DNA from: Thiohalospira halophila DSM 15071
GTDB taxonomy: Bacteria; Pseudomonadota; Gammaproteobacteria; Thiohalospirales; Thiohalospiraceae
Direction: 5' to 3'
NCBI RefSeq assembly: GCF_900112605.1
Contig: NZ_FOMJ01000005.1
Coordinates: forward strand, 144,019 to 208,018
DNA length: 64,000 nt
The position numbers and the translations under genes are program-made. Shown piece after piece: positions 11,619 through 22,445 of the stretch. The notes under the pieces are model-generated. The model was not told the origin of the DNA, made no database searches, and worked only from the letters and a program-made list of their open reading frames with translations. Numbering within the stretch: the first letter of the stretch is position 1; each line of letters begins with the position of its first letter.

Positions 11619-13574
11619 CTACCGGGAGAGGCGCAGCTCTCCGCCCGCCGCCTCTGCTTCCCAGCCCGGCGCCACCCAGACGGTGGTGGCCTCATCCACC
11701 ACCAGCGCCGGGCCCGTTACGTGCCGCCCCGGGAGCAGGGAATCCCGCCGGAAGAGCGGCACGGGCGTCGCGATGCCGTGAACCCCGACCCGGGCCTCCG
11801 GCTCCGCCTCCTCACCGGCTGCCGCCTCGGCCGGTGGTAGCGCCGGCAGCGGCCCGCGTAGTTGCAGCCGGACCGTGACCAGTTCCACCGGCAGTTCCAG
11901 CGCGTGGCCGTAGAGCCGACGATGGGCCGCATGGAAGGCGGCCTCCGCCGTGGCCGGGTCACCGGTCCAGTCCACCGCCAGGGCGTGAGACTGCCCGGTA
12001 TAGCGCAGCTCCACGCGGGGCTCGGCCACCAGCCGCGCCGGATCCCCGCCATCGGCACGATAGGCCGCCTCGCCCTCGGTGTGCAGAGCAGCCAGTAGCG
12101 ACACCACCGCTGCCGCCCCGGCGCCGGCCAGCGCCTCTCGCCGACTGCGGGAGAAGACCCGGGACCAGGGGGCCACGAGCATGCCCACGGCGGAGAAGAG
12201 CCCCGCCCGCGCGGGCACGCGGGCGCGAGTCATCCCCAGGCGCTCGGCCACCTCGCAGACGTGGAGCCCCCCGGCCCCGCCGAAGCTGGTCAGCGTCAGC
12301 GCCGCCGGGTCCTCCCCCCGCTGGACCGCGACCACTCGCAGCGCCTCGGCCATGCGCTCGCACGCCACCGCCAGGATCCCCTCGGCCGCGGCCTCCGGGT
12401 CGCGTCCCATGGCCGCGCCCAGGCGCCCCACGGCCGCGCGGGCCGCCTCGCCATCCAGCGCCAGGTCACCGCCCAGGGCCACCTCGGACGGCAGTCGGCC
12501 CAGGACCACGTTGGCGTCGGTCACCGTGGGCTCGGTCCCGCCCCGGCCGTAGCAGGCCGGCCCCGGGTCGGCGCCTGCGGAGGCCGGCCCCACGCGGAGC
12601 AGGCCGCCCGCGTCCAGGCTGGCGATGGAGCCGCCACCGGCACCGATGGTATGCATCTCCACCTGGGGCACCGCCACCGGCCAGGGCCCGATATGGCCCT
12701 CGGTGGTAATCCGCGGCTCCCCGGCCACCAGGGCGACATCGGTGGAGGTTCCCCCCATGTCGAAGGTGAGCTGGCGCTCATCCCCGCCGGTTCGCGCGGC
12801 CGCCGCGAGCCCGCCCGCGGGGCCGGAGAGGAGCAGCCGGACCGCCCCCTCCCCGGCGGTGGCGATATCGCAGGTACCGGCGTGGCTCTGCATCACCGCG
12901 ATGCGCGGCCCCGGCAGTGCCGCCGCCAGCCGGTCCAGGTAGCCCTGGACCACCGGCCCCAGCCGGGCGTTGAGCCAGGTGGCGACCCCGCGCTCATACT
13001 CCCGGATCTCGGCGAGCACCGCCGACGAGCGGCTGACAAAGGGGCCGGGCGGCAGGGCCCCGGCGATGCGCGCCTCCTCCTCCGGCGCCTGGAAGGAGAA
13101 GAGTCGATTGATGGCCACGGCCTCCGGCTCCAGGGCCGCGACCCGGTGGGCCAGCCCGGCGAGTTCCGCCTCCTCCAGGGGGGCGACCGTCTCGCCCTCG
13201 GGGCCGATGCGCCCGCCCACCTCCAGGCAGAGTTCCGCGGGGACCGGTGGCTCCTTCGCCGGGGGCTGGAGGTCGTAGAGGTCGGCACGCGCCTGGCGGC
13301 CGATGGTCAGCAGATCGGCGAAGCCGCGGTTGGTAATGAGGACCGTGCGCGCCCCCCGCCCCTCCAGGACGGCGTTGGTCGCCACCGTCGTCCCGTGGAT
13401 AACCTCCAGCCCGGGATCGGCGGGGTCCAGGCCGAGATCGGCCATGCCGGCGAGGATGGCCCGCTCCGGCGCCTCCGGGGTGGAGAGGACCTTGCGGGTG
13501 CGCACCGCTCCGCCCTCGTCCACCAGGACCAGGTCGGTGAAGGTGCCGCCGGTATCCACGCCGAGCCGTTTCAT
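11619..13574 (-). CDS. Hydantoinase/oxoprolinase subunit A family protein (HyuA-like), without its partner
   Basis: A 651-residue ASKHA-fold protein. The N-terminal phosphate loop VDTGGTFTDLV and the central FDMGGTSTDVAL and GAGGGSIASLD motifs define the HyuA/AcxA family, which cleaves ATP while opening hydantoin, oxoproline or carboxylating ketones. Such enzymes normally need a HyuB subunit encoded next door. No HyuB-like gene lies within this window, so the substrate is unknown and the protein may be an N-methylhydantoinase-like orphan. It converges with the EAL-HDOD gene with a 7-bp gap. Confidence 0.85.
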   Translation of the reverse strand: MKRLGVDTGGTFTDLVLVDEGGAVRTRKVLSTPEAPERAILAGMADLGLDPADPGLEVIHGTTVATNAVLEGRGARTVLITNRGFADLLTIGRQARADLYDLQPPAKEPPVPAELCLEVGGRIGPEGETVAPLEEAELAGLAHRVAALEPEAVAINRLFSFQAPEEEARIAGALPPGPFVSRSSAVLAEIREYERGVATWLNARLGPVVQGYLDRLAAALPGPRIAVMQSHAGTCDIATAGEGAVRLLLSGPAGGLAAAARTGGDERQLTFDMGGTSTDVALVAGEPRITTEGHIGPWPVAVPQVEMHTIGAGGGSIASLDAGGLLRVGPASAGADPGPACYGRGGTEPTVTDANVVLGRLPSEVALGGDLALDGEAARAAVGRLGAAMGRDPEAAAEGILAVACERMAEALRVVAVQRGEDPAALTLTSFGGAGGLHVCEVAERLGMTRARVPARAGLFSAVGMLVAPWSRVFSRSRREALAGAGAAAVVSLLAALHTEGEAAYRADGGDPARLVAEPRVELRYTGQSHALAVDWTGDPATAEAAFHAAHRRLYGHALELPVELVTVRLQLRGPLPALPPAEAAAGEEAEPEARVGVHGIATPVPLFRRDSLLPGRHVTGPALVVDEATTVWVAPGWEAEAAGGELRLSR

Positions 13575-13683
13575 CTTTCGCTTCCCCTTGCTCCGCGATC
13601 GGACCTTCTACGGACGTGAGATGGCAACTGGAGCGTGTCCCGATAGCTGGCCATCGGGGGCCAGGACGGCCCGTACGGGCCTG

Positions 13684-13797
13684 TTGTCGAGGTCCCGGGT
13701 CGGCGCTACGCGCCGCCCGGGATGACGGGGGCCAGAGAATGCCCCCCAGGGAATGCCTCGTCGTTCCCGCGCACGCGGGAACCTCGAGAACCCTGCC
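13684..13797. repeat. Two dispersed palindromic repeats upstream of mutM
   Basis: Bases 13684-13730 hold a reverse-oriented copy of the long type (CGTCATYCCGGG ... CCCGGR core separated by a GGCGCG/CGCC stem). Bases 13758-13797 hold a forward copy of the short type (TTCCCGCGnnCGCGGGAA then CCTCGAGAACCCTG). They fill most of the 306-bp gap between the HyuA-like gene and mutM. Related copies occur at 14706, 35092, 35139, 50459, 50552 and 63906. Confidence 0.8.
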
Positions 13798-13880
13798 AAC
13801 GGGCCCTGCCGACTTGGCAGCCACGCCCGGGGCCGGGACAATACCGCCTCCGCCCCCATGGAGCCACCCGCGAGGCGCCC

Positions 13881-14696
13881 GTGCCCGAACTCCCCGAGGT
13901 CGAGACCACCCGACGCGGCATCGCCCCCCACCTGGAGGGGCGGCGCGTGCGCGAGCTGGTGGTCCGGGAACCGCGCCTGCGCTGGCCGGTGGACCCGGCC
14001 CTGGCCGATCACCTGCGCGGCGCCCTGCTGGGGCCGGTGGAACGCCGCGCCAAGTACCTCCTGCTGCCGGCGGGTGGTGCGGGGACGCTCATCCTGCATC
14101 TCGGGATGTCGGGCAGCCTGCGAGTGGTCCCCGCCGACACCCCGCCGGAACGCCACGACCACCTGGACCTGGTGCTGGAAGACGGCCAGGCCCTGCGCCT
14201 GCGCGACCCCCGCCGCTTCGGCGCCGCCCTCTGGCAGCCGGCGGGCACCACCCATCCCCGCCTGGCCGAACTGGGTCCGGAGCCCCTGGGGCCGGACTTC
14301 CACGGCGACTACCTCTATCGCGCCAGCCGCGGTCGGCGGGCGGCGGTGAAGGCCTTCATCATGGACAACCAGGTGGTGGTGGGCGTGGGGAACATCTACG
14401 CCACGGAGGCGCTCTTCCGGGCCGGTATCGACCCGCGCCGGGGCGCCGGTCGCATCGGCCGGGAGCGCTACCGGCGACTGGCGGACGCCATTCGCGCCGT
14501 GCTGGCCGAGGCCATCGAGGCCGGCGGCACCACCCTGCGGGACTTCACCCGCAGCGACGGCGCACCCGGCTACTTCCGGATCCAGCTGGCCGCCTACGGC
14601 CGCGCCGGCGAGCCCTGCCCGGCCTGTGGCCGGACGCTGGTCACCTCCCGGGTGGGGCAGCGGGCCACGGTCCGCTGCCCCGCCTGCCAGACCTGA
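13881..14696 (+). CDS. mutM: Formamidopyrimidine-DNA glycosylase
   Basis: Bifunctional base-excision enzyme removing 8-oxoguanine and Fapy lesions. The mature N-terminus [12 protein letters not shown] carries the catalytic Pro2 and Glu3. The H2TH region includes [18 protein letters not shown], and the C-terminal zinc finger is CPACGRT...CPACQ. A GTG start at 13881 gives the canonical PELPEVE end and 271 residues; the frame is open upstream through the repeat region. It lies between dispersed palindromic repeats and is separated from rpmG by three unrelated genes. Confidence 0.96.
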   Translation: MPELPEVETTRRGIAPHLEGRRVRELVVREPRLRWPVDPALADHLRGALLGPVERRAKYLLLPAGGAGTLILHLGMSGSLRVVPADTPPERHDHLDLVLEDGQALRLRDPRRFGAALWQPAGTTHPRLAELGPEPLGPDFHGDYLYRASRGRRAAVKAFIMDNQVVVGVGNIYATEALFRAGIDPRRGAGRIGRERYRRLADAIRAVLAEAIEAGGTTLRDFTRSDGAPGYFRIQLAAYGRAGEPCPACGRTLVTSRVGQRATVRCPACQT

Positions 14697-14705
14697 GGCG
14701 ATATC

Positions 14706-14742
14706 CCCCGTCATTCCCGCGCAGGCGGGAATCTCGCGAACG
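14706..14742 (+). repeat. Dispersed palindromic repeat, short type
   Basis: A forward copy with ATTCCCGC/GCGGGAAT arms (14713-14732), followed by CTCGCGAACG. It sits between the convergent ends of mutM and ggt and may act as their shared terminator. Confidence 0.75.
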
Positions 14743-14776
14743 CAGCCCCGCCAGAGCCTCCCGCTGGTTCGCCGGG

Positions 14777-16440
14777 TTACGGGGCCGCCACGGGACGGAC
14801 GGCGGCCATGCCCTCGCCGCGGGGATCGCTGGCCGCCTCCACGCCGGCGGGGCCGCCGGTGATGGCCTGCATGTTGCCCCAGGGGCCGTCCTCTTCCAGC
14901 TCGTGGCCGCGCTCCTCCAGTGCCTCGCGGGTCGCGGCACTCAGGGCGCCGGGCTCGTACTCCACCACGTCGGGCAGGTACTGGTGGTGGTAACGGGGCC
15001 GCTCCACCACGGCGCCGGCCCGGTCCCCGGCCATCACCGACCGGATCCCGAGCAGGACCTGGGTGATGATCCGGCTGCCGCCGGGGCTGCCCAGGACGGC
15101 GAAGTCGTTGCCCCTTTCCATCACCACCGGGGTCATGCTGGAGAGCGGCCGCTTGCCCGGCTCGACGGCGTTGGCCTCGCCCTGGACCAGGCCGTAGGCG
15201 TTGGGCTCGCCGGGCTTGGCGGCGAAGTCGTCCATCTCGTTGTTGAGGACCACGCCGGTCCCCGGGGCGACGAAGCCGCTGCCGAAGGGGTAGTTGATGG
15301 AGAGCGTCGCGGAGACGCGGTTGCCGTCGCCGTCCACGATGGAGAGATGGCTGGTGTGGTGCCCACCAGCGGCCGCCGGAACCGGCGCCAGCGCCTCGCT
15401 GGGGGTGGCGCGGTCGCGCCGGATCCCGGTGCGCAGACCGGCGGCGTAGGCCGGGTCCAGCAGGTGGGCCGGCGGCTCCACGAAGTCGGGATCGCCCAGG
15501 TGGGCGTTGCGGTCGCGGTAGGCGCGGCGCAGGGCCTCCACGGTGAGGTGGATGGTCCCGGCACTACCGCGCTCCGGGGCGTAGCCGTCGAGGATGTTGA
15601 AGGTCTCCCCCAGGACCATCCCGCCGGAGGAGGGCAGGGAGGCGGCGTGGATCCGCCAGCCGTCCACCTCCAGGGTTACCGGCTCGCGCTCCACTACCGC
15701 GTAGTCGGCCAGGTCGGCCTCGTTCCAGACCCCGCCGGCTTCCCGGGCGCCCTCGACCAGGGCGGCGGCCACGGGGCCGCGGTAGAAGCCATCCCGTCCC
15801 TGGTCGGCCAGGGCCTGGAGGGTATCGGCCAGCTCCGGCTGGCGGATGAGCGTCCCCTCCGCCGGGACCTCGCCGTCCGCCAGGAAGGTCTCCGCCCCCG
15901 CCGGCCAGCGCTGGATCACCTCCTGGCGGAAGCCGGCCATGCGGCGGTAGTGGGGCGTGACCTCGAAGCCCTCCCGGGCGGTCCGGATGGCCGGCTCCAG
16001 GCTGCGCGCCAGCGACAGGGCGCCGTACTCGCTGGCGATGTGGTCCCAGGCCGCCGGCGCACCGGGGATCCCGGCGGCCAGCGGGCCGTTCATGGAGGCG
16101 CCCTCGACGAGGTCCCCCGACTCGTCCTGGTACATGGTGGCGGTGGCGGCGGCCGGCGCCGCTTCCCGGCCGTCGACCATGACCGCCTCGCCCTCGGCGG
16201 GGTCCAGGAGCCAGAAGCCGCCGCCGCCGATCCCGGAACTGTAGGGCTCGGCCACGCCCAGGGCGGCGCTGGCGGCCACCGCGGCGTCGAAGGCATTGCC
16301 CCCGGCCTCCAGGACCTCGAAGGCGGCCTCGGTGGCGACCGGGTGGGCCGTGGCCACCGCCGCCGTCCCCGAGGCGGCCGGGGCCGGGAGCGCCAGCGCC
16401 GCCAGGACGACGCCGGCCAGGGTGCGGAGCCGGGCGCGCA

Positions 16441-16441
<1 letters not shown>
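14777..16441 (-). CDS. ggt: Gamma-glutamyltransferase precursor
   Basis: Periplasmic N-terminal nucleophile hydrolase that cleaves the gamma-glutamyl bond of glutathione. The 554-residue precursor starts with a Sec signal peptide (residues 1-24, ending APAASG). The autoprocessing/nucleophile threonine is in HHTSHLSIVD near residue 360, separating large and small subunits, and GSPGGSRI forms the oxyanion region. ATG 16441 overlaps the ferredoxin stop (TGATG), so the two are coupled. The frame extends upstream into the ferredoxin gene, but no signal peptide would result from that. Confidence 0.94.
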
Positions 16442-17256
<815 letters not shown>

Positions 17257-17835
17257 TTACGAGGTCTCGCCCCCGCGGAGCAGGAGATCATACCGCACCT
17301 CGCCGTGGACGTGCCCGCGATGGGGCTGCCAGCCCTCGGGCCAGGCCGGCTCGGCGCCGCCACCGGGGCTCTCCACGTGGATGGCCGCCCCCTCGGCCAG
17401 CCAGCCCCCGGCCTCCAGGGCGGCCATGGCGGGGTCCAGGAGGTTGCTGTCGAAGGGGGGGTCCAGGAAGACGAGTTCGAAGGGCCCGCCGGCCGCCGCG
17501 ACCTCGCCCTCCAGGAAGCGCCGGGCGTCGGACTGGACGACGGTCGCCCCCTCCGCCCCCAGGGTGGCCACCTGCTCGCGCAGATGGCGGGCCACCGGGG
17601 CGGCGCGCTCCACCAGCACGGCCTCTGTCGCACCCCGGGAGAGGGCCTCCAGCCCCAGGGCGCCGCTGCCGGCGAAGAGATCCAGGCAGCGCGCCCCGGC
17701 TAGGCGGGGCGAGAGCCAGTTGAACAGCGTCTCCCGCACCCGGTCGGGGGTGGGGCGCAGCCCCTTGCCCGGCGGGACGGCCAGCCGCCGACCGCGCCAG
17801 CGACCGCCGATGATCCGGATTCCGCCTCTACTCAT
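17257..17835 (-). CDS. rsmD: 16S rRNA (guanine966-N2)-methyltransferase
   Basis: Methylates G966 of 16S rRNA in the small subunit. At 192 residues, it shows RPTPDRVRETLFNWL near residue 26, SAM-binding DLFAGSGALGLEALSRG near 53 and the catalytic VFLDPPF near 120. Its start overlaps the M16 peptidase gene by 8 bp. The rsmD-coaD-fdx order is conserved in gammaproteobacteria. Confidence 0.96.
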   Translation of the reverse strand: MSRGGIRIIGGRWRGRRLAVPPGKGLRPTPDRVRETLFNWLSPRLAGARCLDLFAGSGALGLEALSRGATEAVLVERAAPVARHLREQVATLGAEGATVVQSDARRFLEGEVAAAGGPFELVFLDPPFDSNLLDPAMAALEAGGWLAEGAAIHVESPGGGAEPAWPEGWQPHRGHVHGEVRYDLLLRGGETS

Positions 17836-19141
17836 CCCCGCCCACGGTGACGGTGACCAGGCGGTCCGGGTCGATCCGGCGGCGGAAGGCGTCGTGGATC
17901 TCCTCGGCAGTGACCGACTTCACCCGGTCGCGGAAGCGCGCCAGGTAGTCGGTGGGCAGGTCGTAGTAGCCGATCATGGCGAGATAGCCCAGCAGGTCGG
18001 AGTTGGTATCGATGCGCAGGGGGAAGCCGCCCACCAGGTTGGCCTTCGCCGCCTCCAGCTCCTCCGCCGTCGGCCCCTCGGCGACGAAGTCGGCGAGCAG
18101 CTGGCGTACCAGCTCCTCGGCCTTGTCGGCGTTGGCATTGGCCGTCTGCAGGCCGATGGTGAAGGGCCCGCGCCGGGCCAGGGGCCGGAAGTAGCTGTAG
18201 GCGCTGTAGGCCAGCCCGCGCTCCTCGCGCACCGCCTCCATGATCCGGGAGCCGAAGCCGGAACCCCCGAGGATGTGGTTGCCCACCAGCAGCGGCCAGT
18301 AGTCGGGGTCGCCGCGGCGCATGCCGGGCTGGCCGATGAGCAGGTGGGTCTGGGCGGAGGGGAAGGCCTCATCCACCCGTTGGGCATCCTCCAGCGCCGG
18401 CACCTCGGGCAGCTCCGGGGCCGCTTCGCCCCGCGGTAGATCGCCCACCGCCCGTTCGGCCAGGGCCTCCGCGCGCTGGCGGTCCACGTCGCCGACAATG
18501 GCGACGTCGGCATTGGCGGCGGTGTAGTAGCGGTCGTGGAAGGTCACCACATCGGTGCGCGCCAGCCCCTCCACGGACTCCTCCGTGCCGGAGACGGGAT
18601 GCGCGTAGGGATGATCGCCGAACAGCGCCCGATGGAAGGCGCGATCGGCCACCTGCCCGGGGTCCTGCTTCGCCTGCCGCAGCCCCACCAGGGTGCGCTG
18701 GCGCTCGCGCTGGAAGGCCCCCTCCGGGAAGGTAGGCCGGGCCAGGACATCGGTGAGGATGGCCAGGGCCGGGTCCAGCCGCTCGGGGTCGGTGAGCGAA
18801 CGCAGATGGACCGAGGCGCGGTCGCGGCCGGCGGAGGTGGAGAGCTCCGCCCCCACCGCCGCCAGGTCGTCGGCGATGGCCTCCTCGCCCCGCTCCCCGG
18901 CGCCGGTATCCAGCAGGCCGCTGGTCAGCGCCGCCAGGCCCGGGTTCCCGCCATCCCGGGCGCTACCGGCAGCGAAGGTGACCCGAAGGTCCACCATGGG
19001 CAGCTCCGGGGCGTGGACGTACAGGACCTCGGCGCCGTTGTCGGTCTCCCACTGCTGGATCTGGGGCTGGGCGGCGGCCACGCCGCTGGCCAGCCCGGCG
19101 AGGGCGGCCAGGGCCGCCGTGACGAGTCGGCTAGTTGCCAT
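17828..19141 (-). CDS. M16 family peptidase-like protein, non-catalytic partner
   Basis: A 437-residue secreted insulinase-family protein (signal peptide about residues 1-24, ending GVAAA). The HXXEH zinc motif is absent: the expected place reads GLAALTSGLLDTG. The C-terminal domain keeps the substrate-binding Arg/Tyr region (REERGLAYSAYSYF). It overlaps the catalytic M16 gene by 11 bp, so the two probably form a heterodimer, like mitochondrial processing peptidase alpha with beta. Confidence 0.88.
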   Translation of the reverse strand: MATSRLVTAALAALAGLASGVAAAQPQIQQWETDNGAEVLYVHAPELPMVDLRVTFAAGSARDGGNPGLAALTSGLLDTGAGERGEEAIADDLAAVGAELSTSAGRDRASVHLRSLTDPERLDPALAILTDVLARPTFPEGAFQRERQRTLVGLRQAKQDPGQVADRAFHRALFGDHPYAHPVSGTEESVEGLARTDVVTFHDRYYTAANADVAIVGDVDRQRAEALAERAVGDLPRGEAAPELPEVPALEDAQRVDEAFPSAQTHLLIGQPGMRRGDPDYWPLLVGNHILGGSGFGSRIMEAVREERGLAYSAYSYFRPLARRGPFTIGLQTANANADKAEELVRQLLADFVAEGPTAEELEAAKANLVGGFPLRIDTNSDLLGYLAMIGYYDLPTDYLARFRDRVKSVTAEEIHDAFRRRIDPDRLVTVTVGGDE

Positions 19142-20525
19142 GGGTCATCCCCCCGGTGGACGGCTGCTGCTGCGGCGCGGGACCGCTCCCTTCCGGCTCC
19201 AGGATGGCGACGGTGAGCCGGTCCTCGCGGAAATACTCCTCGGCGACCCGGCGGACATCCTCGGCGGTCACCGCCTCCACCCGGTCGGCGTACTCGTCCA
19301 CCACCTCCCAGCCGAGCCCGACGGTCTCGGTGAGGCCGCGGCGCATGGCCTTGTAGAACTGGGAGTCGCGCTGGTAGACCTCGGAGGCGACCACCTGGGC
19401 CTTCACCCGCTCCAGCTCGTCGGCCTCGATCTCGCCCTCGGCCAGGGCGCGGGCCTCCTCGCGCAGGGCCGCTACCAGGTCCCGGGGTTCGGTATTCTCC
19501 GAGGGGGTCCCGGTGAGGGTGAACAGGGTATCCATGCGGTCGTAGAGGCCGTAGCCGGCGGAGGCAGAGGCGGCGATCTCGCGTTCGCGCACCAGCCGCC
19601 GCGGCAGGCGGGCACTGTCGCCCCCGGCCAGGAGGCCGGCGGCCACCTCCAGGGCGTAGGCGTCGTCCCGCTCGGCGGCGGTATTCAGCGCCGGCACCTT
19701 GTAGCCCGCGCGCACCTGCGGCACCCGGGCGGGGACGCGGACCACCACCTCCCGGGGGCCGGTCTGGTCCGGCTCCCGGCGCGGCTTGATGGTCGGCGCC
19801 TCGCCACCCTCCAGGTCGCCGAAGTGGCGGCGGGCCGCGGCGAAGACGGCCCCGGGCTCGACATCACCCACCACCACCAGGGTGGCGTTGGCCGGGGTGT
19901 AGAAGCGCTCGTACCAGCCCTGGAGGTCGTTCAGCTCCATGTTGGCCAGGTCGTCCATCCAGCCGATGATGGGCTGGCCGTAGGGGGAGGCCATCCAGGC
20001 AGTGGCGTTGAAGGCCTCGCGCAGCCGGGCGGCGGGCTGGTCCTCGGTGCGCAGGCGCCGCTCCTCCATGACCACATCGCGCTCGCTGGCAAACTCCTCC
20101 GGGTCCAGCCGGAGGTTGACCATGCGATCCGCCTCCAGCTCCAGGGCGCGGTCGAGCTGGTCGGCGGCGAGCTGCTCGAAGTAGGCGGTGTAGTCGCGGC
20201 CGGTGAAGGCGTTCTCGCGGCCGCCCAGGCGCTTGATGATCCGGGAGAACTCGCCGGGGCCCACCTCCTCGGTCCCCTTGAACATCATGTGCTCGAGGAT
20301 GTGGCTCACCCCGGTGATGCCGCCGGGTTCGTAGCTCGAGCCCACGCCGTACCAGACCTGGGAGACCACGGTGGGTGCCCGGCGGTCGGTCTCCACCAGC
20401 ACGGTCATGCCGTTCTCCAGCTCGGTGGTGTGGACCTTGGCCAGGGCGGGGGCGGCGGGCAGCATTGCCAGCAGGCCGGCCAGGAGCCCGACCCGGACCC
20501 CCTTGGGGAGTATGTTCCAGCGCAT
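19131..20525 (-). CDS. M16 family zinc peptidase, catalytic subunit
   Basis: A 464-residue periplasmic zinc peptidase. The signal peptide covers residues 1-29 (ends APALA). The inverted zinc motif HILEH is near residue 75, with the third ligand Glu in the ERDVVMEE region near 150. The frame stays open antisense through ftsY, but the ATG at 20525 gives a proper signal sequence. It is divergent from ftsY with about 108 bp between, and coupled with the non-catalytic paralogue downstream. Confidence 0.92.
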   Translation of the reverse strand: MRWNILPKGVRVGLLAGLLAMLPAAPALAKVHTTELENGMTVLVETDRRAPTVVSQVWYGVGSSYEPGGITGVSHILEHMMFKGTEEVGPGEFSRIIKRLGGRENAFTGRDYTAYFEQLAADQLDRALELEADRMVNLRLDPEEFASERDVVMEERRLRTEDQPAARLREAFNATAWMASPYGQPIIGWMDDLANMELNDLQGWYERFYTPANATLVVVGDVEPGAVFAAARRHFGDLEGGEAPTIKPRREPDQTGPREVVVRVPARVPQVRAGYKVPALNTAAERDDAYALEVAAGLLAGGDSARLPRRLVREREIAASASAGYGLYDRMDTLFTLTGTPSENTEPRDLVAALREEARALAEGEIEADELERVKAQVVASEVYQRDSQFYKAMRRGLTETVGLGWEVVDEYADRVEAVTAEDVRRVAEEYFREDRLTVAILEPEGSGPAPQQQPSTGGMTHGN

Positions 20526-20633
20526 GTCGTCCCTCCGCGCGCGGCGCGTTATCCCCGCCGCGCGGCAAGTGCTAGGATGATGGCCCGTGACGGCGACGCC
20601 GTCGGCCATCCCAACTGTGTGACCATACGAGCC

Positions 20634-21758
20634 ATGTTCGGTTTCCGAAAGCGCAAGGGAAAGGGGTCCGACCCGGAGGCCCCGGAAGAATACCAGCCGG
20701 AAGGGGCCCCGGAGGAGGCATCGGAGGCGGAGGCCGCCGACGAAGCCGCCCCGGAGCCGAAGGAGGAGCCAACCGAGGAGCCCGCCGCCCCGGGACCGTC
20801 CCCCGCCGACGAGGACGAGGGTGCGGAGAAGAAGGGCGGCCTCTTCGGCCGGCTGCGCGAGCGCCTGGCGAAGACCCGCTCCAGTCTCGCCGAGGGGCTG
20901 GGGGCGCTGGTCCTCGGGCGCAAGGAGATCGACGACGAGCTCCTGGAGGACCTGGAGACCCAGCTGCTCACCGCCGATGTCGGTGTTACCGCCACCCAGC
21001 GGATCATCGACGACCTCACCCGCCGGGTCTCGCGCAAGGAGCTCACCGACCCCCAGGCCCTGGTGGGCACCCTCCGCGAGGAGCTCACCGCTCTGCTGGC
21101 CCCGGCCGCCCGGCCACTGACCCTCCCCGAGGACCAGGAGGGGCCCTTCGTCCTCCTCATGGTGGGAGTCAACGGCACCGGCAAGACCACCACCATCGGC
21201 AAGCTCGCCCAGCGCTACCGCGCCGAGGGGCGCGAGGTGGTCCTGGGCGCGGCGGACACCTTCCGCGCCGCCGCCGCCGAGCAGCTCCAGGAGTGGGGCG
21301 AGCGCACCGGCGTCCCGGTGATCCGCGGGCCCGAGGGGGGCGATCCGGGGGCCGTGGCCCACGACGCCGTGGAGGCCGGCCGCGCCCGGGGAGCCGACGT
21401 GGTCATCATCGACACCGCCGGCCGGCTGCATACCCAGGACAACCTCATGGAGGAGCTGGCCAAGGTGCGCCGGGTCATCGCCAAGCAGCTGCCCGACGCG
21501 CCCCACGAGACCATGCTGGTCATCGACGGCGGCACCGGCCAGAACGCCCTCTCCCAGGCCAGGCAGTTCAACCAGTCGGTCCCGCTCACCGGGCTGACGG
21601 TGACCAAGCTCGACGGCACCGCCCGGGGCGGCGTCCTCTTCGCCCTGGCGGCGGAGCTGGAGGGGGTCGCCATCCGCTTCATCGGCGTGGGCGAGTCGGC
21701 GGAGGACCTGCGCCCCTTCGATGCGGCGGAGTTCGTCGACGCCCTCTTCGAGGAGTAG
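20634..21758 (+). CDS. ftsY: Signal recognition particle receptor FtsY
   Basis: SRP receptor GTPase that docks ribosome-nascent chain complexes at the membrane. Of 374 residues, the first 75 are a highly acidic A domain rich in Glu, Ala and Pro. The N domain helices are followed by the G domain: GVNGTGKTTTIGKLA (near residue 182), DTFRAAA, DTAGR and TKLDGTARGG. It heads the ftsY-ftsE-ftsX-rpoH series. Confidence 0.97.
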   Translation: MFGFRKRKGKGSDPEAPEEYQPEGAPEEASEAEAADEAAPEPKEEPTEEPAAPGPSPADEDEGAEKKGGLFGRLRERLAKTRSSLAEGLGALVLGRKEIDDELLEDLETQLLTADVGVTATQRIIDDLTRRVSRKELTDPQALVGTLREELTALLAPAARPLTLPEDQEGPFVLLMVGVNGTGKTTTIGKLAQRYRAEGREVVLGAADTFRAAAAEQLQEWGERTGVPVIRGPEGGDPGAVAHDAVEAGRARGADVVIIDTAGRLHTQDNLMEELAKVRRVIAKQLPDAPHETMLVIDGGTGQNALSQARQFNQSVPLTGLTVTKLDGTARGGVLFALAAELEGVAIRFIGVGESAEDLRPFDAAEFVDALFEE

Positions 21759-21764
21759 GCGGGC

Positions 21765-22445
21765 GTGGCCGTCGTCGAGCTCCACCACGTCTTCAAGCGC
21801 TACCCCCAGGGCCACGAGGCGCTGCGCGACATCAACCTCACCCTGGAGGCGGGGGAGATGGCCTTCCTCACCGGCCACTCCGGCGCCGGCAAGTCCACTC
21901 TGCTCAAGCTCATCGCCCTCATGGAACGCCCCTCCCAGGGGCAGATGTTCGTGGCCGGCCGCAATGTCACCAAGATCCGGCGACGCCAGATCCCCTTCCT
22001 GCGCCGCCGGGTCGGGGTGATCTTCCAGGACCACCGACTGCTCTTCGACCGCGACGTCTACACCAACGTCGCCCTGCCGCTGATCATCGCCGGCTTCCGC
22101 CACCAGGAGGTGGGCCGCCGCGTGCGCGCCGCCCTGGACATGGTGGGCCTGCTGGACAAGGAGCGCCGCTACCCCATCACGCTCTCCGGCGGCGAGGCCC
22201 AGCGCGTGGGCATCGCCCGGGCAGTGGTGAACAAGCCCGACCTGCTCCTGGCGGACGAGCCCACCGGTAACCTCGACCCGGCGCTCTCCCGGGAGATCAT
22301 GGGGCTGTTCGAGCAGTTCAATCAGGTGGGCGTGGCCACCCTCATCGCCTCCCACGACCTGGACCTCATCGGCCAGCTGGGGCGGCGCACCCTGAGCCTG
22401 CGCGAGGGGCGACTCCTGGGCGAGCGCGCGGAGGTGCCGGCGTGA
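21765..22445 (+). CDS. ftsE: Cell division ATP-binding protein FtsE
   Basis: The ABC ATPase of the FtsEX complex, which activates septal murein hydrolases via periplasmic partners. Of 226 residues: Walker [10 protein letters not shown] near 37, signature [10 protein letters not shown] near 138, Walker [13 protein letters not shown] near 158. It has a GTG start 6 bp after ftsY. Its TGA overlaps the GTG of ftsX. Confidence 0.97.
   Translation: MAVVELHHVFKRYPQGHEALRDINLTLEAGEMAFLTGHSGAGKSTLLKLIALMERPSQGQMFVAGRNVTKIRRRQIPFLRRRVGVIFQDHRLLFDRDVYTNVALPLIIAGFRHQEVGRRVRAALDMVGLLDKERRYPITLSGGEAQRVGIARAVVNKPDLLLADEPTGNLDPALSREIMGLFEQFNQVGVATLIASHDLDLIGQLGRRTLSLREGRLLGERAEVPA

Noticed and set aside
17828..19141. 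A degraded M16 peptidase pseudogene
   Set aside because: The frame is intact, with signal peptide and full length; loss of HXXEH is normal for the non-catalytic partner of paired M16 proteins.
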